Source of the DNA: JBJHAX01 sp050480705 | Lineage (GTDB): Bacteria; Actinomycetota; Nitriliruptoria; Nitriliruptorales; Nitriliruptoraceae | Direction: 5' to 3' | Assembly (NCBI GenBank): GCA_050480705.1 | Contig: JBJHAX010000006.1 | Span: 1 to 64,000, forward strand | DNA length: 64,000 nucleotides | Shown: in pieces, positions 9,488 through 15,899 of the stretch | Numbering within the stretch: the stretch's first letter is position 1 | How the letters are laid out: each line of letters starts with the position of its first letter | Program-made: the position numbers and the translations under genes | The notes under the pieces: model-generated | The model's input: only the letters and a program-made list of their open reading frames with translations | Databases searched by the model: none | What the model was told of the DNA's origin: nothing

Positions 9488-10459
9488 ATGACAAGCGACG
9501 AGCAGCCCGCATCAGCCGGCATGTCGTTCGAAGACTTCCGGCGATCCTTTTACTACGGCGACCATGCCGACATGCAGTTCAAGTTCCTCGACCGGATATC
9601 GGACGAGGCCGCAGCCGACGCCATCGCCGCTGTGCTCGCCGCGGTCGGTGAGACGTTGGACACCGGCGACCTCGACCACCTGCGCGAAGTCGTTCACCGG
9701 GTGCAGGTCGCGGCCTACCTACCCGACGAGCCGGTGCAGGCTTCGACCGACATCCCCTTCACTGCGCTACCCGGCCCGCTGGCCGAGCTGACGCTCGCAC
9801 TGGTCTCGGCGGGTGGCGTCTTCCGGGTCGACGACGACCCGATGGGGCCCGACGGCCCGTCACAACAAGAATCACTGGCACTGATCAATGAGTTCCTGCG
9901 TGGTGTGCCCACCCTCTCGACCATTCCCGTCGACACGCCCAACGACCAGCTGACGGCACGTCACCCGGGCTACGACGCCCGCAGCGCCCAGCGCGACCCC
10001 TCCGCGGTGTTCCCGCTCGATCATCTGCGCGATCTCGCCGGCGACAAGCGGTTCCAAATCGCCGACGAGCACTACGCCTTCACCGGTGCGACGTCGCAAC
10101 GCCGCCTGGAGAAGCAGGTCGCCCCCCGCTGGGCCGAACACATGGCTGCACGGGAGGTCGACGTGGTGTTCCTCGTCGCCACCTGACCAGTCTGTCACGG
10201 GTCGGTCGGACTCGTCGCGAGAGCCTTCGAATCTGCAGGGATACCCACCGTGTGTGTCGCCGTGGAAGCGTTCCGGCACCGCATGGAGACGCTCGGCGTT
10301 CCGAGGACGCTGGTCACACCACATCTGATGGGCCGCACCATCGGGCCCGTCGGCGACCGTGAACGCCAGCGAGCGGTCGTCGCCGCCGCGCTGGATCTCC
10401 TCGAGTCCGCAACGCAGCCCGGCACCATCGTGGACTTCGAGGACACGCGCTCCACCTGA
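9488..10459 (+). CDS. Selenoprotein, GrdB/PrdB-like reductase family (Sec at codon 233)
   Basis: One 323-residue protein with an in-frame TGA at 10184-10186 read as selenocysteine. The N-terminal part (232 aa) has features of the glycine/sarcosine/betaine/proline reductase selenoprotein B family, for example the segment around AVFPLDHLRDL. Reading through the TGA without a frame change gives VDVVFLVAT-U-PVCHGSVGLVARAFESAGIPT, the family's redox-site region (U-x-x-C, where other members carry Cys or Sec), then ~90 residues of continuous coding to the stop at 10459. A SECIS-like hairpin follows the TGA. ATG 9488 has GAGG just upstream. Treating 10186 as a stop would remove the active site. The partner subunits of classical reductases (GrdA, GrdC/D, PrdA) are absent, so the substrate is unknown, probably a thiol or disulfide redox reaction. 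Confidence 0.87.
10197..10215 (+). promoter_or_regulatory. Bacterial SECIS element
   Basis: RNA hairpin inside the selenoprotein reading frame. A10197-C10203 pairs with G10209-U10215 (7 bp, one G-U), leaving the loop GGUCG at 10204-10208. The loop begins 17 nt after the UGA. The Escherichia coli fdhF element has a GGUC loop beginning 18 nt after its UGA, which SelB recognises. Stem, loop sequence and distance all agree with the bacterial SECIS rule (G at the start of a small apical loop, roughly 16-37 nt from UGA). Confidence 0.82.
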
Positions 10460-10513
10460 GCGCCAACCTGCCCACCCGCAGGCGCCGACCGCATTCGATG
10501 ACGCCCGCGCCCG

Positions 10514-11635
10514 TCAGGACGCCTTGTCATCCGCAACGTAGAGGTAGTACTCCTCGTCGGCTTCCTCCCAGTCCATTTCGATCACATCCTTGGTGACCGC
10601 TGCCTTGCAGAACTGGAGGAATCCGGAGTAGCCGAGGTCCTTCTCGGAGAAGTCAGGGTCGCGTTTGCGCAGCTGATCCTTCAGTCCGGACAGCGGTGGG
10701 TCGCCACCGAGTTCCTTCATGAGTTCCTGGACGGTGTCACGCAACAGCTCGAACGCGGCGTCTTCGTCGCGCGGCGCCGACGGGAAGTCGACTTCGGGGT
10801 CCCCCGGCGCGCTGCCGTCGGTGAGCGTGATGACCTTACTGTCCTCGAGGTGGCGCAGCAGCTCCCTGAAGCCACGGAATCCGTAGTCCTGCTCGGAAAA
10901 CGTCGGGTCCTTGCGCAGCAGCGCGCGCTTGAGGTTGGACGCCTGGATTGCGCCCGCGGCCGACGACTGCAGCCCACTGAGGGTGCGGGTCACCAGCCGC
11001 TCGAGCTTGCGCAGATCCTGCTTCTGCGATGACCCGCTGGGAGCAGGCGTGTCCTTGCTCGTCGCTGTCCCCGCCGATTTCTTCGATGTGCCGGACGAGC
11101 CCGATCCTTTCGAACGTCGCTGTGCGGCGCCGCCCTTCGTCTGGCGCAGCGGAATGCCTTCGAGCCGGTCGTAGAACACGAACTCGTCGCAGGCGGGCGG
11201 CAGCATCGCCGACGTCGACCCTTTGAGTCCCACGCCGATGACACGTTTGTTGAGTTCCCGCAGCTTGCTGACCAGTGGCGTGAAATCCGAGTCACCCGAC
11301 ACGATCACGAACGTAGAAACGAAGTCACGGGTCAGTGCGAGCTCCATGGCGTCGACCGCCATCTGGATGTCGGCTGCGTTCTTGCGCACCGAATCCGAGC
11401 GCTGCGGGATCTCGATCAGCTCGACGTTTGCGTCGACCATGCCACGCCGGTCGTCCTTGAACAGGTTCCAGTCCGCGTAGGCACGCCTGGTGATCAGCCT
11501 GCCTCGTTCCGCCAGCGCTTCGAGCAGCGGCTGCGGGTCGAAGCGATAGCCGATGTCGCGAGCACCGATCGCCACGTTCTCGTGGTCGATGAACAGCGCG
11601 AGGCGTTCCTCGGGGGTGTCGTTTGGGTTCGTCAT
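10514..11635 (-). CDS. NYN-domain nuclease with two OST-HTH/LOTUS domains
   Basis: The N-terminal NYN (PIN-like, LabA/DUF88) domain spans about residues 1-160, with acidic metal-site residues in ALFIDHENV, ADIQMAVDAM and VIVSGDSDFTPLV. A Ser/Gly/Lys-rich linker (~165-210) follows, then two tandem OST-HTH/LOTUS winged-helix RNA-binding domains (~215-290 and ~300-370), each with the pattern L..l.rkdP.FsE.dyGf.gF..ll. The architecture predicts an RNA-binding ribonuclease, as in eukaryotic MARF1/limkain. ATG 11635 (MTNPNDTPEERL) fits the domain start. Convergent with the selenoprotein gene and divergent from the MFS gene. Confidence 0.88.
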   Translation of the reverse strand: MTNPNDTPEERLALFIDHENVAIGARDIGYRFDPQPLLEALAERGRLITRRAYADWNLFKDDRRGMVDANVELIEIPQRSDSVRKNAADIQMAVDAMELALTRDFVSTFVIVSGDSDFTPLVSKLRELNKRVIGVGLKGSTSAMLPPACDEFVFYDRLEGIPLRQTKGGAAQRRSKGSGSSGTSKKSAGTATSKDTPAPSGSSQKQDLRKLERLVTRTLSGLQSSAAGAIQASNLKRALLRKDPTFSEQDYGFRGFRELLRHLEDSKVITLTDGSAPGDPEVDFPSAPRDEDAAFELLRDTVQELMKELGGDPPLSGLKDQLRKRDPDFSEKDLGYSGFLQFCKAAVTKDVIEMDWEEADEEYYLYVADDKAS

Positions 11636-11765
11636 GCCACCAACCCTATGCCACACAGCGATCCCACGGACGCACACAGCACGGGTACTGGTACGCGGGC
11701 GGTGCCGGTAGCGTGCAAGGAAGATCGAGCGAGATGCCGACGACGCGAGCGGGAAAGCGCATCGG

Positions 11766-13100
11766 ATGAACGCTCAAGAACCTGGCGACGCCCTGCCGCC
11801 ACCTGGCGGGCAGCGTCCACGACGACGAAGCGCACAGCTGCGCTCGGCGGGCCGTGCCGGGGTCGCACGCATCTCCGGAAGCGTCAGATCGCTGTTCGAG
11901 ACCGGCGGCAGTGGGTTTCGCAACCTCGCCGTCACCCAGGTGTTCAGCACGGCGGCCGACACGCTCGTCGCCATCGGGCTTGCCGGCACGCTCTTCTTCT
12001 CTGTGCCCTCAGCCGAGGCACGCAGCAACGTCGCGCTCTACCTACTGCTGACCGTCACGCCGTTCGTCGTGATCGGGCCGACACTCGGTCGCATCCTCGA
12101 TCGTGCGCCCGTCGCGACCCGTGCACTGCTCGTCGGGGCGGCTGCCGGACGAGCCGTGCTTGCGATCAGTCTGCTCGGCCGTTCCGACACGTGGTGGCTG
12201 TTCCCGGCAGCGTTCGGTCTGCTCGTCCTCTCGCGGGTTCACGGCATCACCCGCAACACGCTGCTGCCGCTCGCCCTGGACGAACCCAGGGCGCTGGTGA
12301 CCGCCAACGCACGCCTGGCATGGATCGGCATGCTCGCTGGCGCGGTCGCCGCGGGGGTCGGCGTCACAGCTTCATGGATCATCGACGTGGAAGGGCCGCT
12401 GGCGGTCGCTGCGGCTGCAGCGATCGCAGCAGCGGTGTTCGGACGTTCGCTGCCGGAGCCCGACGCCCGTGAACTCCGCCGTCTTCGCGGCCAACCCCGT
12501 CCCCGGTTGACGCTGCCTCGGCGGGTGCGGCTCGCCCAGCTCGCAACCGCCGGCGTGCGCACCTGCAACGGGTTCCTGCTCTTGCTGCTCGCGTTCGCGC
12601 TGCGCGAGATCGACGCGAGCCTGCTCGATTTCGGCGCACTGCTCGGTGCTGCGGGCGCCGGCTTCGCGGTCGCATCACGGATCGTGCCGCTGCTCGAACG
12701 GCGCGTGCGCGAGGAACCGATGGTGGTCGGGGCGCTGACGGTGACCGCAACGGCGGCGTTCTCGGCCGGCCAATGGTTCGGGCTCGCAGCGGCGGCCGCA
12801 GCCGCAGGGATCGCAGGGTTCGCGTGGGGCACCGCAAAGCTCGCGTTCGACGGCTTGCTGCAGGCAACGGTCGCACCCGCACGGCGTGGCGCCGCGTTCA
12901 CCCGCTCGGAGACCGTGTTCTCGCTCGCCTTCGTGGTCGGGGCGATCGTGCCAACGTCGATCCCGCTCGCCGCACCGCTGGGGCTGGTCCTCACCGGCTT
13001 CGCGGCACTCGCGGCACAACTCATCTACGTGGGCGCGTTGCTCGCGCCACCACAGGACCTTCCGGCGCATCCCGCTCCCCCGCCGCCGGACCCCGAGTGA
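11766..13100 (+). CDS. MFS-type integral membrane transporter
   Basis: 444-residue protein with a basic cytoplasmic N-terminus and about ten to twelve hydrophobic segments (for example TVTPFVVIGPTLGRILDR, a cytoplasmic loop of MFS type after TM2-TM3, and a long Ala-rich segment near residue 210). It resembles actinobacterial major facilitator proteins of unassigned substrate. ATG 11766 follows GGGAAAG. Convergent with the DsbA-fold gene. Confidence 0.75.
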   Translation: MNAQEPGDALPPPGGQRPRRRSAQLRSAGRAGVARISGSVRSLFETGGSGFRNLAVTQVFSTAADTLVAIGLAGTLFFSVPSAEARSNVALYLLLTVTPFVVIGPTLGRILDRAPVATRALLVGAAAGRAVLAISLLGRSDTWWLFPAAFGLLVLSRVHGITRNTLLPLALDEPRALVTANARLAWIGMLAGAVAAGVGVTASWIIDVEGPLAVAAAAAIAAAVFGRSLPEPDARELRRLRGQPRPRLTLPRRVRLAQLATAGVRTCNGFLLLLLAFALREIDASLLDFGALLGAAGAGFAVASRIVPLLERRVREEPMVVGALTVTATAAFSAGQWFGLAAAAAAAGIAGFAWGTAKLAFDGLLQATVAPARRGAAFTRSETVFSLAFVVGAIVPTSIPLAAPLGLVLTGFAALAAQLIYVGALLAPPQDLPAHPAPPPPDPE

Positions 13101-13167
13101 CACGCACGCACCCCAGCAGCACTGCCAGACGCACCGCGCACGCACGTGGGTGCGCCAGGTCGCCGCG

Positions 13168-13746
13168 TCAGGTGGTCCGTTCCGGCTCGGTCAACGCGAG
13201 CAGGGCCGCGAGTTCGTCGTCGTCGAGGTCGGCATCGACCAGTGCCCCGTCGAGCTCGATCACCGGCACACCACCGATGCCGCGTCGCCGGTCGGCCGTG
13301 ATGCGCGCCCGCAATGCGCTGCGGCGACGATCGTCGGCCAACAGCGATGAAACGACCGAAGGCGCGATCCCCACCGTCTCCGCGAGTTCGGTGAGAACCG
13401 CCGAATCGTTCAGGTCGGCATCGCGCTCCCAGTAGGCGCGCAGCGCAGCCGCTCGCCAGGGGGCGCCCACGCCACGACGCTCGGCTTCCTCGCCCAGAAG
13501 GTGGGCGTTGAACGTCGGCGGGCGACGTGACGGACGCCGAGCGTGCAGCCCTGCCGCAGCCGCGTGGTCTGCGTGGCTCGACAACCCGTCGAGCTGGTCG
13601 GGGGTGGTGGCAACAGCGTGCTGGAGCGGCACGACGTCGACGCCACGCATGTGCACACGGGCGCCGGTACCGGTCACCAGCGCATCAACGCGCAGGACCG
13701 CGACAGCGGCCGGCAGCACGACGTAGTCGAAGTACAGAGCGAGCAT
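13168..13746 (-). CDS. DsbA/FrnE-fold thioredoxin-like protein lacking CxxC
   Basis: 192 aa. The helical insertion and C-terminal GIGGVPVIELDG, with the cis-proline Val-Pro of thioredoxin folds, match the DsbA/2-hydroxychromene-2-carboxylate isomerase group (FrnE-like). The N-terminal strand LALYFDYVVLPAAV has no Cys-x-x-Cys or Ser-Pro-Tyr where the active site should be. It is therefore unlikely to be a thiol oxidase; an isomerase or glutathione-transferase-like role is possible. It is the last gene of a same-strand run with the ECF sigma factor, anti-sigma factor and lipoprotein. Confidence 0.6.
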   Translation of the reverse strand: MLALYFDYVVLPAAVAVLRVDALVTGTGARVHMRGVDVVPLQHAVATTPDQLDGLSSHADHAAAAGLHARRPSRRPPTFNAHLLGEEAERRGVGAPWRAAALRAYWERDADLNDSAVLTELAETVGIAPSVVSSLLADDRRRSALRARITADRRRGIGGVPVIELDGALVDADLDDDELAALLALTEPERTT

Positions 13747-13831
13747 CGGTGCAACGCTATCCGTGCGACCCGGCGCTTCGTGGCGCTGCCACCCCGCACC
13801 GCCCTCGAACGGTGCGGGGTGTGGCCGTGCG

Positions 13832-14425
13832 TCAGTAGGCGGGCGACGACGGCTCGTCGTCGTTGGCGGCATCGTCGGCGCCGCCCGACGCGCCATCGCC
13901 GCGCACCACCGACCCGTCGGATTCGATCACCCACCACACGTCCTGCACACCCTGACCGGTTGCGTCGCCTGGCGCGGCATCGGACGCCCAGAAATACAGG
14001 GGCCAGCCGTCGTAGGTCACCTGCGTGCTGCCGTCGTCACGTTCGACCGTGCCCAGCAGGCCCGCATCGACGCCGTCGCCAGCGTCCGGTGCGTCGTCGG
14101 TGACCAGCGGCGGCCAGGCATCGGCGCACTCGTCGTAGCATGTGCTCGGCCCTTGTTCGTCAGGGTCGAACACGTACAGGGTCATCCCCGCACCATCGAC
14201 GAGCACCTCCCCGTGGTCAGTGCCGCCGAGCGCCACCGTCACCGCGCCGGCTGGTTCGTCGGCGGATTCGTCCGCTGGATCATCGGCAGGTTCAGGGGCA
14301 TCGTCGACGGCGTCGTCTGGCTCGTCTGGGGCAGCGTCGGGGCCGCACGCAGCGAGTGCGAGGGCCAGTACCGCCGCCAGTGCGACGACACTGCGAAAGC
14401 TGGTGGACGGTGATCTCGTTCTCAT
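13832..14425 (-). CDS. Secreted lipoprotein with YxFxxD repeats (COG4315-like)
   Basis: 197 aa. Signal peptide with lipobox LAAC, then an acidic Asp/Glu/Pro/Ala linker (~residues 30-60). The folded domain has the paired motifs of the COG4315 'secreted repeat' family: MTLYVFDPDEQGPSTCYDECADAW and WPLYFWASDAAPGD. The family's role is unknown. ATG 14425 has GGAGG ~5 nt upstream, and the gene lies 30 bp behind the anti-sigma gene, so it is probably part of the ECF operon and may be a target of that sigma factor. Confidence 0.83.
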   Translation of the reverse strand: MRTRSPSTSFRSVVALAAVLALALAACGPDAAPDEPDDAVDDAPEPADDPADESADEPAGAVTVALGGTDHGEVLVDGAGMTLYVFDPDEQGPSTCYDECADAWPPLVTDDAPDAGDGVDAGLLGTVERDDGSTQVTYDGWPLYFWASDAAPGDATGQGVQDVWWVIESDGSVVRGDGASGGADDAANDDEPSSPAY

Positions 14426-14455
14426 TGGATCCTCCGATCGGTTGCGTCGTGCAGT

Positions 14456-15211
14456 TCAACTGGCGGCCGGATGCAGCCATCCGGTCACGCCAGAGCTGGC
14501 GGCTGGTTCGAGATCCCAGCCACCGTCGTCGGTGCGGTCGGATTCCAGACGCGGCACGTTCGCGCGCAGCACCGTTGGGCCGTCGTGCGCGGGATCACGC
14601 CGATCGGGTTCGGCGGTGACCCAGAACAGCGCGAAGTCGCCGAGGGAGCCGTAGGCTTCGAGCTCGACGTCGACGACCCCGTCGTCACCGATATCGAGCT
14701 GCCCGATGCTCACGATGCGCCCGTCCGTCCGGTACAGCCATGCCTCGTAGGCGCCGGGTTCGGCCAGTGGAGCCAGTCCTTCGGCGACGAGGTGGACGAC
14801 AACCCGACCGTTGTCGCCGCGAAACGTCGCCGAGCCCTCCGCGATGAACTCCTCCCCCGCCTCGAGCGCCATCGTCGCCGAAGGGGCGGGTGCCAGCTGG
14901 CGCCCGACGACGACACCGGCAGCGCCAAGTGCCAGACTTGCCGCCACGGTCAGCGCGATCCAACGTCGTCGTTCACGCCGGCGTGCCGATGCGGCCAGCA
15001 CACGGTCGCGGACACGCGCCGGTACCGGTGTCACGTCGTTGCGGGCGCGCTCGAGCAGTCGCGGCAGCGCAACGATTTCGTCGTGCTCGCGGCGGCAGTT
15101 CGCGCACGTGTCCACCGACGCCCTGACCTCGGCGGCTTCGTGGTCGTCAAGGCCGCCGAGCACCAGGGCCGCGATCGCGTGTATGTCGTGGCCACAGGTC
15201 GTGGGTGTCAT
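14456..15211 (-). CDS. Anti-sigma factor (RskA-like)
   Basis: Membrane protein expected to hold the adjacent ECF sigma factor. The N-terminal ~75 residues form a zinc-binding anti-sigma domain (CGHDIHAIAALVLGGL, then TCANCRREHDEIV). One transmembrane segment follows (WIALTVAASLALGAAGVVVG, ~85-104), then an extracytoplasmic RskA C-terminal domain (residues ~115-250). ATG 15211 overlaps the sigma-factor stop by 4 nt (ATGA), so translation is coupled. 251 aa. Confidence 0.88.
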   Translation of the reverse strand: MTPTTCGHDIHAIAALVLGGLDDHEAAEVRASVDTCANCRREHDEIVALPRLLERARNDVTPVPARVRDRVLAASARRRERRRWIALTVAASLALGAAGVVVGRQLAPAPSATMALEAGEEFIAEGSATFRGDNGRVVVHLVAEGLAPLAEPGAYEAWLYRTDGRIVSIGQLDIGDDGVVDVELEAYGSLGDFALFWVTAEPDRRDPAHDGPTVLRANVPRLESDRTDDGGWDLEPAASSGVTGWLHPAAS

Positions 15212-15756
15212 GGCGTCACCCCCAGCTCGTCGCAAGCGAGTCGAAACGCGCGCAACGCGTAGTAGGTGCGCGACTTGACGGTGCCAACCGGCAGCCCGAG
15301 ACGCGCGGCCACAGCGGACTGGGGCAGGCCGGCGTAGTAGCCGAGCTCGAGCACTTCGCGGTGCTCGTGCGACAGACGATCGAGCGCGGCACGCACGATC
15401 TCGGCGTCGAGCAACTCGTCGAGTTCGGCATCGTCTGCGTCGAGGTCGGGCATCTCATCGGTTGGGATCGCGCGGGGGCGCCGGCGATGCAGATCGACGA
15501 CCACTGCGCGTGCGATCGCGAACACCCAGGTGCGCACGCTGCCACGCCGGGCGTCATAGCGGGCAGCGTCACGCCACAGTCGTGTCAGCACGTCCTGCAC
15601 GAGCTGCTCAGCCAGTTGCGTGTCGCCCAGCCGGCGCAGCCCGTAGCCGTACAACGGGCCCGCATACATGTCGTAGAGCGCCGCGATGGCGCCTTCGTCA
15701 CCGACGGCGACGCGACGAATCAGGTCGACCTGCGCGGTTGCGCTCACCTGCGACAT
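15208..15756 (-). CDS. ECF-type RNA polymerase sigma factor (SigK-like)
   Basis: 182 aa. Region 2 (AIAALYDMYAGPLYGYGLRRLGD, then RGSVRTWVFAIARAVVVD) binds the -10 element and core polymerase. Region 4 (LDRLSHEHREVLELGYYAGLPQSAVAARLGLPVGTVKSR) binds the -35 element. Stop overlaps the anti-sigma start. The pairing with an RskA-type protein resembles mycobacterial SigK-RskA. The signal that releases it is not evident. Confidence 0.93.
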   Translation of the reverse strand: MSQVSATAQVDLIRRVAVGDEGAIAALYDMYAGPLYGYGLRRLGDTQLAEQLVQDVLTRLWRDAARYDARRGSVRTWVFAIARAVVVDLHRRRPRAIPTDEMPDLDADDAELDELLDAEIVRAALDRLSHEHREVLELGYYAGLPQSAVAARLGLPVGTVKSRTYYALRAFRLACDELGVTP

Positions 15757-15899
15757 CTGTCGGTTCCCGTCACCAGCCTCGCCGTTGATCGTGTGGCGGC
15801 GTTATCGTCCTTGAAGGTGTCCGCACGTGCGACCCCGAACGGTTCACTCGGATTCGGCGGTGCGCGGGACGCGCGCTCGGCGAGCGACGACAGGCGGCA

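Noticed and set aside
10184..10186. True stop codon or nonsense mutation truncating the 9488 gene
   Set aside because: Coding continues in the same frame with family-specific sequence, and a SECIS-like hairpin follows. A nonsense mutation would not come with a correctly placed hairpin.
13101..13167. Hairpin between the MFS and DsbA-fold genes
   Set aside because: Only a 6-bp stem with an 8-nt loop (13136-13155), too weak to call a terminator.
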